From Echinicola vietnamensis DSM 17526 (GTDB lineage Bacteria > Bacteroidota > Bacteroidia > Cytophagales > Cyclobacteriaceae): a stretch of DNA of 64,000 nt. The position numbers and the translations under genes were made by a program. Location of the stretch: NCBI RefSeq assembly GCF_000325705.1, contig NC_019904.1, forward strand, positions 4,404,001 through 4,468,000, in the 5' to 3' direction. Under the pieces are notes generated by a model, which was not told the origin of the DNA, ran no database searches, and was given only the letters and a program-made list of their open reading frames with translations. This document shows positions 8,964-17,158 of this stretch, piece after piece (the first letter of the stretch is position 1; each line of letters starts with the position of its first letter).

Positions 8964-10268
8964 ATGTTTTTAAAATATACCATCCTCTTCTTCCTGTCAT
9001 TGCTGTGCTTTTATGGTAACGCCCAAGACACGGTACGCACCTATTATGATGAAGAGCAATCCAAGCTAATGGAAATTTACTTTTCGGAAAATGACCAAAT
9101 CGAGGGGACCTATCGGCGGTATTACGAAGACGGGTCGCTCCAGCTTGAAGGGATGTTTGTCAACGGAAAGCGGGAAGGGGTTTTCGTCCATTACTATCCC
9201 GAGCAGGGCGACACCCTCAAAACCGTCGCATACGAGAACAATCTTCGGGAAGGTCCTGCCCTCTCCTACGACCAGTCCGGAAACCTGATCCAAAAGGCCG
9301 CTTTCCAGGAGGACATGATGGAAGGGACATTGGAAACCTATTTCCCGGAGGGTGCCTTAAAAATGACCGGACCATTTCTTCATAACAAGCCACAGGGAAA
9401 GCACACCGAGTACTACTCAAGTGGAACCGTCCGGTCTGAAGCCAATTACGAAGCGGGAGTCCTGGAAGGCAGCTTCAAGAGCTTTTACGAAAACGGTCAA
9501 CTGCAATCCCATGAACATTACGAGGCCGGACAGCTGGACGGCCAAGTCACCGCCTATTATCCCAACGGCCAACTAAAAGAGCAAGCTTATTATGACAAAG
9601 GCGTCCAAGACGATGTGTTTACAGCCTATTTTGAGGATGGTCAAATAGCCAAAAAGGGCAACTACAAAAACGGCCGTCCTGATGGAGTGTTCAAAACATT
9701 CTATCCGTCCGGCACCACCAAAGCGCTCATCGAATATAAAAAAGGAACACCCGTCGGGAACCAAATCCTTTACTATCCCTCCGCCAAAAAATCGGAAGTC
9801 ATCGCCTATGATCGTGATGGGATCAAACAGCAGCATATCTTTTACCATGAAAATGGCCAAATCCAAAAGAAGGTCCAACTGGTGCAGGGAGTGCCCCAAG
9901 GACAAGTCATTGCCTACGATGAAGATGGACGCAAACAGGAGGTAATCCCCTACCAATACGGGCAGTGGGATGGCACCTACCGCCGATTCGACCAAGCAGG
10001 CAACCTTATACTGGAGCAGGAATTCAGAAAAGGCAAACCATATGGCGAAGAAAAGTCCTATCACCCTAATGGTCAGCTCAAGACCTTGACCACTTACGAT
10101 GCAGGTTGGAAACACGGGCCCTACCAATCGGTGAATCCACAAGGAACCGTTCTCGTAGAGGGCAGTTATTGGTACAATAAAAAATCCAATACATGGAAAT
10201 ATTATGACGAGGAAGGAACCCTCATCAAAACAGAAAAATATGATAAAAAAGGGAAATTAGTTGAATAA
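8964..10268 (+). CDS. MORN/YwqK-type repeat secreted protein
   Basis: This 434-residue protein has a signal peptide (cleavage near YGNAQ). The rest is an unbroken series of about 17 repeats of 22-24 residues built around Y-Y-x-x-G-x-L-x-x-E-x-x-Y-x-x-G-x-x-x-G. Examples are YYEDGSLQLEGMF and YYPNGQLKEQAYYDKG. Such repeats are annotated as YwqK-family antitoxin or MORN repeats. The antitoxin label is a family name only. No toxin gene is adjacent, and the signal peptide argues for a periplasmic or surface location. It probably folds as a long beta-hairpin solenoid. The cellular role is not known. Confidence 0.75.
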   Translation: MFLKYTILFFLSLLCFYGNAQDTVRTYYDEEQSKLMEIYFSENDQIEGTYRRYYEDGSLQLEGMFVNGKREGVFVHYYPEQGDTLKTVAYENNLREGPALSYDQSGNLIQKAAFQEDMMEGTLETYFPEGALKMTGPFLHNKPQGKHTEYYSSGTVRSEANYEAGVLEGSFKSFYENGQLQSHEHYEAGQLDGQVTAYYPNGQLKEQAYYDKGVQDDVFTAYFEDGQIAKKGNYKNGRPDGVFKTFYPSGTTKALIEYKKGTPVGNQILYYPSAKKSEVIAYDRDGIKQQHIFYHENGQIQKKVQLVQGVPQGQVIAYDEDGRKQEVIPYQYGQWDGTYRRFDQAGNLILEQEFRKGKPYGEEKSYHPNGQLKTLTTYDAGWKHGPYQSVNPQGTVLVEGSYWYNKKSNTWKYYDEEGTLIKTEKYDKKGKLVE

Positions 10269-10391
10269 TTTTCCCCGAAAAGAAAGGTTAAAATCAGCCT
10301 ATCTCCTATTTTTGCTATTTATAATTGAATCGTTAACCTAAGGCAAGCACCGGTAAAACCGGGCAATTGCCCCAAAGCAAGTGACAGCATC

Positions 10392-11327
10392 ATGAATACG
10401 GCCATCAAAGAAACCCAATTTGAATTCCCGAATCAAACTGGTTTTTACAAAGGGAAAGTCCGGGATGTCTACATGTTTGAAGACAAGATTGCGGTAGTCG
10501 CCTCCGACAGGATCTCTGCATTTGACGTGGTCCTTCCCCTGCCCATTCCTTTTAAAGGCCAAGTGCTGAACCAGATCGCAGCCAAGTTTCTGGCGGCCAC
10601 AGCGGACATTGTGCCCAACTGGGTGACTTCTACGCCCGATCCGAATGTGACGATCGGCAAAAAGTGTGAGCCCTTTAAGGTGGAAATGGTCATCAGGGGC
10701 TACCTTGCCGGCCACGCTTGGCGGGAGTACCGCGAGGGCAAAAGGAGCATCTGCGGGGTCAGTCTGCCGGAAGGCCTTAAAGAAAACGACAAGCTTCCCG
10801 AGCCCATCATCACGCCGACAACCAAGGCCGACGAAGGCCACGATGAGGACATCAGCAGGGAAGATATCCTCGCTCAGGGCATTGTCAGTGCTGAAGATTA
10901 TGCCATTCTCGAAAAGTACACCAGGGCACTCTTTCTGCGCGGCACCGAAATGGCGGCTGACAAAGGGTTGATCCTCGTGGACACCAAATATGAATTTGGC
11001 AAGGCCGATGGTAACATCTACCTGATCGACGAAGTGCACACCCCGGATTCCTCGCGCTACTTTTATGCAAAGGGCTATGAGGAAAACCAAGAAACCAACC
11101 AGCCCCAAAAGCAACTTTCCAAAGAGTTTGTAAGGCAGTGGCTTATCGCCAATGATTTCCAAGGCAAAGAGGGCCAGAAGGTACCCAATATGCCCAATAA
11201 AATTGTAAATGATATTTCCGACCGTTATATTGAGCTTTATGAGATGATTACTGGTGAAAAATTCCAGAAAGCAGACAATACCGATATGATGGACAGGATC
11301 AGGAAATCCATTGAAGAAAACATTTGA
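10392..11327 (+). CDS. purC: phosphoribosylaminoimidazole-succinocarboxamide synthase
   Basis: PurC joins aspartate to CAIR with ATP to give SAICAR in purine synthesis. The 311-residue protein has the ATP-binding start GKVRDVY (about residues 21-27), [12 protein letters not shown], the substrate block [14 protein letters not shown], and the late motif [13 protein letters not shown]. Its length matches the longer form found in Bacteroidota and yeast, not the 237-residue E. coli form. No other purine gene is nearby. A STAS-domain gene starts 52 bp downstream and may share the transcript. Confidence 0.95.
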   Translation: MNTAIKETQFEFPNQTGFYKGKVRDVYMFEDKIAVVASDRISAFDVVLPLPIPFKGQVLNQIAAKFLAATADIVPNWVTSTPDPNVTIGKKCEPFKVEMVIRGYLAGHAWREYREGKRSICGVSLPEGLKENDKLPEPIITPTTKADEGHDEDISREDILAQGIVSAEDYAILEKYTRALFLRGTEMAADKGLILVDTKYEFGKADGNIYLIDEVHTPDSSRYFYAKGYEENQETNQPQKQLSKEFVRQWLIANDFQGKEGQKVPNMPNKIVNDISDRYIELYEMITGEKFQKADNTDMMDRIRKSIEENI

Positions 11328-11379
11328 TTTCCAACAATCCCAATCAACAAGGCCCACAGGGCTTCAAAAAACCTTAAAA

Positions 11380-11763
11380 ATGAAGTACGCAGTAGATAAA
11401 AAAGAACAATACGTAATTTTCACTTTGCAGGAAGAAAAGCTGGATTCACCGCTTTCTCCGGTATTAAAGTCAGAACTTTTGACCGTGCATGCAGAAGGCT
11501 ACAAAAACCTGGTCTTGGACATGAGCCAAGTCAAATATGCCGACTCCAGCGGGCTGAGCGCCCTCTTGGTGGGCCACCGGGCCTTTAGCGAAGATGGAGG
11601 AATCTTCATCATCGCCAGTCCACAAGAGCACGTCACCAAGCTGATCAAAATCTCCATGCTGGACAAAGTCATGAATGTGGCAGATTCGATCGAAAATGCA
11701 GCAGACCAAATCTTTATGCATGAGATCGACGGAAACAAGGAAGAGGAAGAAGAGGAAAACTAA
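11380..11763 (+). CDS. STAS-domain protein (anti-anti-sigma factor-like)
   Basis: This 127-residue protein is a single STAS domain. I use the ATG at 11380. The open frame runs 23 codons upstream into purC's tail, but that part is unlike the family. The phosphorylation motif is VKYADSSGLSALLVG, with Ser56/Ser57 as the likely phosphosite. STAS proteins of this type bind anti-sigma kinases or report to partner-switching systems. No RsbW-like kinase or PP2C phosphatase is present in the window. The C-terminus is an acidic tail (EEEEEEN). The next gene, RNase Z, begins 2 bp after the stop, so the two are almost surely co-transcribed. Confidence 0.85.
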   Translation: MKYAVDKKEQYVIFTLQEEKLDSPLSPVLKSELLTVHAEGYKNLVLDMSQVKYADSSGLSALLVGHRAFSEDGGIFIIASPQEHVTKLIKISMLDKVMNVADSIENAADQIFMHEIDGNKEEEEEEN

Positions 11764-11765
11764 TA

Positions 11766-12677
11766 TTGGAATTTTCGGTAACCATTCTAGGCTCCAATTC
11801 GGCCGTTCCGGCGCACGACAGGAACCAGACTTCCCAGATTGTCACCCTTGGCAGCAAACTGCTGATGATCGATTGTGGGGAAGCCACCCAAATCCAGTTG
11901 CAACGCTATAAAATCCGGTCGTTTAAGATCGACCATATCTTTATTTCACATTTACATGGAGATCACTACCTCGGACTGATGGGCGTGATCTCCACTTTTC
12001 ACCTCAACAAACGCAAGACACCCCTGACCATTTATGGCCCCCGTGGCCTGGACGAGATCATCACCACCCAACTCAAATACGGCAATACGAAGCTCAACTA
12101 TCCGCTTCACTTTGTCCGCACAGATCCCGACCAGAAACAGCTGCTGGTGGATGCCAAGAAGTTTATGGTATACAGTTTCCCCCTGAAGCACCGCTTGCCC
12201 TGCACGGGCTTCTTGGTCGTGGAAAAGCCCGGTCTCCGGCATATCATCAAAGAAAAACTGCTGGAACAGCCCCTGAGCATTCCGGCCATCAATGTCCTCA
12301 AACATGGCAAGGACTATATGGATAAAGACGGCAATGTATTTACGGTCGAGGAATTTACCCGTCCCCCGGACCCTATCCGAAAATATGCTTTCTGCTCCGA
12401 CACGATCTTCGACGAAGAGCTGGTTCCTTACTTGAAAGGAGTGGATTTGCTGTACCACGAATCCACCTTTATGGAAGCCGAGTGCGAACGGGCTGCCGAA
12501 ACGTATCACTGTACGGCCAGCCAAGCAGCCACCATTGCCCAAAAAGCCGATGTCAAGCAATTGCTGCTAGGGCATTATTCCACGCGGTATGTGGAGCTGG
12601 AGCCGCTGTGGGAAGAGGCCAAGCGTGTCTTTGACCGCTGCCAACTCAGCACCGAAGGAGAAACCTATTCCCTCTAG
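11766..12677 (+). CDS. rnz: ribonuclease Z (tRNA 3' processing endonuclease)
   Basis: This 303-residue metallo-beta-lactamase-fold enzyme cuts the 3' trailer from tRNA precursors. The zinc motif HLHGDH is at residues 62-67. The later ligands lie in FPLKHRLPCTGF, the AFCSDT block, and the C-terminal LLGHYSTRY. The start is a TTG two bases after the STAS stop. The first residues EFSVTILGSNSAVP match the usual N-terminus, so the TTG is probably correct. The 3-bp gap to the next gene suggests a single transcript from purC or STAS through the transporter. Confidence 0.93.
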   Translation: MEFSVTILGSNSAVPAHDRNQTSQIVTLGSKLLMIDCGEATQIQLQRYKIRSFKIDHIFISHLHGDHYLGLMGVISTFHLNKRKTPLTIYGPRGLDEIITTQLKYGNTKLNYPLHFVRTDPDQKQLLVDAKKFMVYSFPLKHRLPCTGFLVVEKPGLRHIIKEKLLEQPLSIPAINVLKHGKDYMDKDGNVFTVEEFTRPPDPIRKYAFCSDTIFDEELVPYLKGVDLLYHESTFMEAECERAAETYHCTASQAATIAQKADVKQLLLGHYSTRYVELEPLWEEAKRVFDRCQLSTEGETYSL

Positions 12678-12680
12678 CCT

Positions 12681-13481
12681 ATGTCCACCACCGCCGACCA
12701 CACCTTCCAGCACAAGAAGACCACGCTGTTCATCGTCCTCAGTGGCATCTTCCTGACCAATGCCATCCTGGCCGAACTCATTGGGGTCAAAATCTTCTCC
12801 GGTGAGGCCACATTGGGGCTGGAGCCGGCCAATTGGACATTTTTCGGGGATTATGTGCTGGACTTTAACCTTACGGCCGGAGCGGTGATCTGGCCGGTCG
12901 TCTTCATTACCACGGACATTATAAACGAGTACTTTGGCAAAAAGGGCGTGCGCAAGATCAGCTTTCTTACCGCCGGGTTTATCGCCTATGCCTTTGTGTT
13001 CATCGCCATCGTCACGGCCTTGCCGCCGGCCCAGTTTTGGCTGGACGTCAACAGCACGGACCCCAATGGCCAGCCATTTGATATCGAATATGCCTTTGAC
13101 GTCATCTTCCGCCAAGGGCTGGGCATCATCATCGGCTCCCTGACCGCCTTTTTGCTGGGTCAGCTGATCGATGTCTTCGTCTTCCAAAAGCTCCGCAAAA
13201 TCACCGGTGCCAAGATGATCTGGCTGCGCGCTACCGGATCCACCTTGGTCTCCCAGCTGATCGACTCCTTTGTGGTGTTGGGCATTGCCTTTTATGTCTT
13301 TGGCAACTGGTCCATCGAGCAGCTGATCGCCGTGGGCATCATCAATTACATCTATAAATTTACCGTCGCCATCATCCTAACGCCCCTGCTTTACCTCGGC
13401 CACAACCTCATCGACCGCTACCTCGGCAAGGAATACGCCGAACGCATGGCCGAAGAAGCCGCTGAGGACACTTCTTTTTGA
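12681..13481 (+). CDS. queuosine precursor transporter (YhhQ/VUT family)
   Basis: This 266-residue polytopic membrane protein imports a 7-deazaguanine precursor of queuosine (preQ0/preQ1 in characterised members). It shows about six hydrophobic helices. Family hallmarks are the polar FLTNAILAELIGVKIF start, the TTDIINEYFGKKGVRK loop, and RATGSTLVSQLIDSFVVLG near the middle. It starts 3 bp after RNase Z. queA, the enzyme adding the cyclopentenediol precursor, lies about 33 kb away on the same strand, which supports queuosine metabolism in this organism. It is the last GC-typical gene before the AT-rich block. Confidence 0.88.
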   Translation: MSTTADHTFQHKKTTLFIVLSGIFLTNAILAELIGVKIFSGEATLGLEPANWTFFGDYVLDFNLTAGAVIWPVVFITTDIINEYFGKKGVRKISFLTAGFIAYAFVFIAIVTALPPAQFWLDVNSTDPNGQPFDIEYAFDVIFRQGLGIIIGSLTAFLLGQLIDVFVFQKLRKITGAKMIWLRATGSTLVSQLIDSFVVLGIAFYVFGNWSIEQLIAVGIINYIYKFTVAIILTPLLYLGHNLIDRYLGKEYAERMAEEAAEDTSF

Positions 13482-13655
13482 GGCATGGTGCGGCTGCTAT
13501 TCAGCAACAAGAGATTTATTAATTGAAGTTGTAACGAAATCATTGATGAATTGCATAAAAAAAAGCAGCACAAGATCAATTAAAAATGTATTTTAGACTA
13601 ATCGTTAGCTTTAATGCTGGCCCAAGTTTACGGAATTGAAATTCTTAATAAGAAA

Positions 13656-13910
13656 ATGGAACAAAATAAACTTAAAGCATTATCAAACGAGGAATTATTG
13701 AAAGAAGCGAAAAAATTGAAATCCTCAAAAACCATAGATGCAACTTTGATAGGATTCTTAGTTGGAATTTTAATTTACAGTATTTTCGTGGGCAACTTCA
13801 GCTATTTTTTAGGACTAATACTTTTATATGCAATTTTTAAATTAATTAGTAAAAACAAGTACAAAAAAGAAGAAATCGAAAATATTTTAAAAGAACGTAA
13901 TATAAAATAA
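13656..13910 (+). CDS. small conserved membrane protein, function unknown
   Basis: This 84-residue protein starts at MEQNKLKALSNEELL. I prefer this ATG to one 14 codons upstream. A charged helix (residues 1-28) leads to two closely spaced membrane helices (about 30-46 and 48-62) and a basic tail. Similar short proteins occur singly in many Bacteroidota, from memory. The gene is much richer in A+T than its upstream neighbours and lies at the left edge of an accessory-looking block. No function can be assigned. Confidence 0.6.
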   Translation: MEQNKLKALSNEELLKEAKKLKSSKTIDATLIGFLVGILIYSIFVGNFSYFLGLILLYAIFKLISKNKYKKEEIENILKERNIK

Positions 13911-14230
13911 AGAAACGTTTTGAGCGCTTTCCAAACCAGTCCGCATTTGAAATACGGACTGCGGAGCACGGCATTTGCAATGCCAACGCTATCGAGACCA
14001 AAGGATCTTATCTTTACCTTTAAACCTATTACCGATACCATCGTTTCCACTTCCCTCCCAGCAAAATTACCCCACATAGGGTATTTTTCAATGGATAAAT
14101 TTTTGGTATTTTCAGCAATGGCCCGATGTTATAAGGAAGTAAACGTTTACAGGGTATTTGCTAATGGAATATCGAGACTGTAAAGGTGTTAGCAGCAAGC
14201 AATAGCCCTATATCTAAAATTGATGGACAA
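13911..14230. other. intergenic stretch with 54-bp double-hairpin repeat, no gene
   Basis: This stretch holds the left copy of the 54-bp repeat (13931-13984). After it comes about 245 bp of mixed sequence leading to the CPBP protease. Open frames cross it on both strands but have no recognisable protein features. They include the hairpin translated as if coding, so I treat the stretch as noncoding. Confidence 0.55.
13931..13984. repeat. 54-bp double-hairpin intergenic repeat, left copy
   Basis: The first hairpin has arms CAGTCCGCAT and ATACGGACTG (one mismatch). The second has GGCATT and AATGCC around a 3-nt loop. The same 54-bp unit recurs at 15987-16040 in the same orientation with three differences. 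The pattern is that of a REP-like extragenic palindrome. Confidence 0.85.
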
Positions 14231-14923
14231 ATGAATAATACATCAACGATAATATTAGCATGTTTGATTGGAGCAATTTACCCGATTTATATTGTCGCTA
14301 CGCATCAAAAAGCAAACAATAATATCAGACAGAATGAGAAATATCGTCTAATTGACTACCAAAAGACTTTATTCATATTTTGGGGTTTAACACTTTTGAT
14401 TTTATTCAACTTTATCGCCTACAAACAACCTGACTTAAATTTTAAACCAACATTGTCCTTAATAAATCTTGGACTGATGATTTTAATTTTGGGTTTTGCT
14501 TATTTTCAATACAGAGCAAGCAAAATAACCCCAAATGACACCAATCCTATTATAGAAAAACTGAAAGATGTTTATCATTATTTACCAAAATCCGACAAAG
14601 AGCTAAAATGGTTTATGTTTCTTTCTATTAGTGCAGGAATATGCGAAGAAATAATTTTCCGATTGTTTCTTTTTGAATTTTTGAAAGAGAGCGTAAACCT
14701 AATAATTGCATTTACAGTAACGAATTTAATATTTGCTGTTACACACATTGGAAGCGGAAAAAACAACTTACTTAGTTCATTTATTTTAGGTTTATTGTTT
14801 AGTGCTATCTACTATTTTACAGACAATATTTGGATTGCAATTATTTTACATATTTCTATTGACGTAAACGCAGGAATTTTGGGATATAGAGTAAACAAAT
14901 TGACAAAAAATAAAATGAAATAA
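14231..14923 (+). CDS. CPBP-family intramembrane glutamic endopeptidase
   Basis: This 230-residue membrane protein belongs to the CAAX/bacteriocin-processing protease-like (Abi, CPBP) family. Its motifs are complete: EEIIFR (Glu139, Glu140, Arg144), FAVTHIG (His172) and LHISIDVNAG (His207 and Asn213). About seven hydrophobic helices are visible. I start it at MNNTSTIILA (14231) because it opens directly into a membrane helix. An in-frame start 15 codons earlier is hydrophilic. Base composition is strongly AT-rich compared with the flanking chromosome. CPBP proteases can mature peptides or confer bacteriocin immunity. No bacteriocin gene is visible nearby, so the role is open. Confidence 0.82.
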   Translation: MNNTSTIILACLIGAIYPIYIVATHQKANNNIRQNEKYRLIDYQKTLFIFWGLTLLILFNFIAYKQPDLNFKPTLSLINLGLMILILGFAYFQYRASKITPNDTNPIIEKLKDVYHYLPKSDKELKWFMFLSISAGICEEIIFRLFLFEFLKESVNLIIAFTVTNLIFAVTHIGSGKNNLLSSFILGLLFSAIYYFTDNIWIAIILHISIDVNAGILGYRVNKLTKNKMK

Positions 14924-15328
14924 GCCCAAACCGCTCACATAGTACAAGCGTAACGAAGGCAATCCTTGGGTTTGTATCTGACAGCTTTGGAATCTTCCTA
15001 GGTATTCTGACATTCTTTCTGGGTGCCAATTGGTTAATCACTTGGATTAGGCAGAAATTCTATTTCGAATCAATGATAAAAAAAATAGAAAGCGATGCCC
15101 CAACGAAACCTATACGCCATGCGGGCTGAAGAGAAAAATGAAAGATCGGTGTTTCTAAACCGTCAAAGCAGAGCTTGAGCGGTTTGGTTTAATAAATTCA
15201 AAAACACAAAACGCAGCTTTGGCTACTGTTTGTGCAAGATTGAAAGTTTTGGCTTTTTAATCCCGCACTAGGCATACCCAAACCGTTCCCAGCAAGTGAA
15301 AAAGATGAACGTCCCCAACAACTGAAAA
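14924..15328. other. intergenic stretch with a gene remnant
   Basis: This 405-bp stretch between the CPBP gene and the beta-barrel gene holds the remnant at 14950-15129. The rest is about 200 bp of low-complexity AT-rich sequence without a credible gene. Confidence 0.5.
14950..15129 (+). pseudogene. C-terminal remnant of a membrane protein gene (no start codon)
   Basis: A 59-codon frame ends at the TGA at 15127-15129. It reads AILGFVSDSFGIFLG then ILTFFLGANWLITWIRQ and continues into a charged tail ending IRHAG. The hydrophobic run followed by a basic amphipathic end looks like real protein, but no plausible start codon precedes it. The frame enters the CPBP gene in another register upstream. 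I read it as the tail of a lost gene inside the AT-rich block. I could not name the family. Confidence 0.35.
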
Positions 15329-15940
15329 ATGAAATATCTAATCTGCATTGGACTTTTAGTAAGTAGTTTATTATGCCATGGTCAAACGAGAGAAAAAGGT
15401 GACATAGAGTTCATACCGATAATTGGATATAGCGCATCTTATCAATTACAATCTTTACTTTTTGGCTCATCATCCGTTTCCGGAATCCAATTAGGAACAT
15501 ATGGAAATTATTTTTTTAACAATCAATGGAGTTTACGCGCAGGTTTGTCCTATCAAAAAATGGGAACTAACACTATAGATGCTTTAATTTTTGCGAACGA
15601 ATATTCCGAAAGAACCACTTACATAACTGTCCCATTGACTGTAAATTATCATTTCGGAACAAAACGAAATTGGTTCGTAAATTATGGAGTAGGTATTGGA
15701 TTTTTGACCAATGCTGAAGCAGATTATAATGATGGGAATGGATTTGTTGACATAAATAGGTTAGCAAATTCAACTCAATTTGGATTAAATGGAGGAATTG
15801 GATATAAATTCAACGTATCACCTAAATTTCTAATGCTGATTGAAAATTCTAATTTACTTGGATTAACAGACGCTACCAATCAAAGGAGTGGAAAGCATTT
15901 TTATATGAGCTTTAATCTTGGTGCTGTTTTTAAAATCTGA
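15329..15940 (+). CDS. outer-membrane beta-barrel protein (small porin family)
   Basis: This 203-residue protein has a signal peptide (MKYLICIGLLVSSLLCHGQ). Alternating aromatic/polar strands follow, such as WSLRAGLSYQKMG, TYITVPLTVNYHFG and WFVNYGVGIGFL. It ends in the strand FYMSFNLGAVFKI. This is the pattern of the 8-stranded OmpA-like/PorT-like barrels common in Bacteroidota. It is AT-rich, like the other genes of this block. The right copy of the 54-bp repeat begins 46 bp after its stop. Function is unknown. Confidence 0.8.
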   Translation: MKYLICIGLLVSSLLCHGQTREKGDIEFIPIIGYSASYQLQSLLFGSSSVSGIQLGTYGNYFFNNQWSLRAGLSYQKMGTNTIDALIFANEYSERTTYITVPLTVNYHFGTKRNWFVNYGVGIGFLTNAEADYNDGNGFVDINRLANSTQFGLNGGIGYKFNVSPKFLMLIENSNLLGLTDATNQRSGKHFYMSFNLGAVFKI

Positions 15941-15986
15941 AGAATGAATAACACCGTTGCTACGCTTTTAGGCGAGCCATGGTAGC

Positions 15987-16040
15987 CCAAACCAGTCCGC
16001 ATTTGATATGCGGACTGCGGAGCACGGCATTTGAAATGCC
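15987..16040. repeat. 54-bp double-hairpin intergenic repeat, right copy
   Basis: This copy matches 51 of 54 bases of the one at 13931-13984. Its first hairpin is perfect over 10 bp (CAGTCCGCAT/ATGCGGACTG) and its second is perfect (GGCATT TGA AATGCC). It lies just beyond the 3' end of the minus-strand transporter gene and could also end transcription, though no T-run follows on either strand. Confidence 0.85.
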
Positions 16041-16055
16041 TATCTAATACTCCCC

Positions 16056-17051
16056 TTACGCCTTCTCTTTGTTCCTTTCTGCCAACTGCTGTGCGATCAC
16101 ACTGCCGGTTACCAGTTGGAGGGCATGGTAAAGCATCAAGGGCAGCAGGATCACACCAAAGGTCACTGGATCCGGAAACAGCACCTTTCCCATGGCCGCA
16201 CCTTGGATCAGGGATTTTTTGGAGCCGCAAAAAAGCACCGTAATCTGATCCGCGCGATCAAATCCCAACAGCCTGCCCATGCCGTACATCAAGGCGACTA
16301 TCACCAGAAAAAGCAGCAGCATCAGGCCGCCCAGACCGATCAAAAAGCTCCAGCTCCTGCCTTCAAACATCCCCCTGCCCACAGCAGCGGAAAAGGCCGA
16401 AAATACGATCATCAAGATAATGGCTTGGTCCAGGTTTTTCAGGGCCGTGCTATGCCGGCTTACCCAAGGCCCCAGCGACCGGTGCAGCAGAAAGCCCGCC
16501 ACCACCGGAAACAGCACCTGAAGGCTAAGCTGCCAAAAGGTATCCAAGAGGTCAAAGGTCATCTCACTCCCTTCCAAAAAGAGCTCCATCCACACCGGTG
16601 TGATAAAGATGCCCACCATGCTGGAAATGCTGGCATTGAAGATTGCCGCGGGAATATTGCCTCCGGCAATGGAGACCATGACCACCGATGCGGATACCGT
16701 GGACGGTAATGCAGAGAGGTACAGCGCGCCCAGCCACAAAGGATCGTCGCCTGCACCGACCATGGTCTTGACCGCCATCACCACCGCCGGAAACACCAAG
16801 AAAGTCGTGCTCTGGATCAGCAGGTGTAACCGCCAGTTGGCCAATCCGGCTTTCAGCTTCACCGGATCCATCTTCACCCCATAGAAGAAAAAGATCACCG
16901 ACACCCCGTAATGGGTGATTTCCTTAAACGGGATGATGCTGTCCTCTGCCCCTAGTTCCGGAAAGATATTGGCCAATACGATCGTCCCGATCAATGCCAG
17001 AAAAAAGCCGTTTAGCCCGGCTTTGGTAAGAATATTTTTAAGTTGGCTCAT
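16056..17051 (-). CDS. bile acid:sodium symporter-like (SBF/YfeH family) transporter
   Basis: This 331-residue protein shows about ten membrane helices with the SBF-like fold. Hallmarks include FFFYGVKMDPVKLKAGL, the broken-helix block YLSALPSTVSASVVMVS near residue 120, and the later VLFCGSKKSLIQGAAMG, which is typical of the YfeH/SBF-like CPA group. The substrate is unknown and may be an organic anion. Base composition returns to the chromosome average here, marking the end of the AT-rich block. It stands alone, transcribed toward the beta-barrel gene. Confidence 0.85.
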   Translation of the reverse strand: MSQLKNILTKAGLNGFFLALIGTIVLANIFPELGAEDSIIPFKEITHYGVSVIFFFYGVKMDPVKLKAGLANWRLHLLIQSTTFLVFPAVVMAVKTMVGAGDDPLWLGALYLSALPSTVSASVVMVSIAGGNIPAAIFNASISSMVGIFITPVWMELFLEGSEMTFDLLDTFWQLSLQVLFPVVAGFLLHRSLGPWVSRHSTALKNLDQAIILMIVFSAFSAAVGRGMFEGRSWSFLIGLGGLMLLLFLVIVALMYGMGRLLGFDRADQITVLFCGSKKSLIQGAAMGKVLFPDPVTFGVILLPLMLYHALQLVTGSVIAQQLAERNKEKA

Positions 17052-17158
17052 AACGCACTGCGTTCTTAATAAAGTTGGTTAATCGTTATAAAATGGGAAA
17101 CCGCGGGTGACAACTCTTGGCCATCGCCATGCCCCCTCAGCGGAGCCGAAGGAACCCT

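Noticed and set aside
8964..10268. Toxin-antitoxin pair
   Set aside because: The YwqK label is a family name. There is no toxin beside it and the protein has a signal peptide.
13490..16040. Integron cassette array (attC sites)
   Set aside because: GTTAGC-like strings occur (near 13606 and 14189), but no paired attC arms or integrase can be seen. The genes show no cassette spacing.
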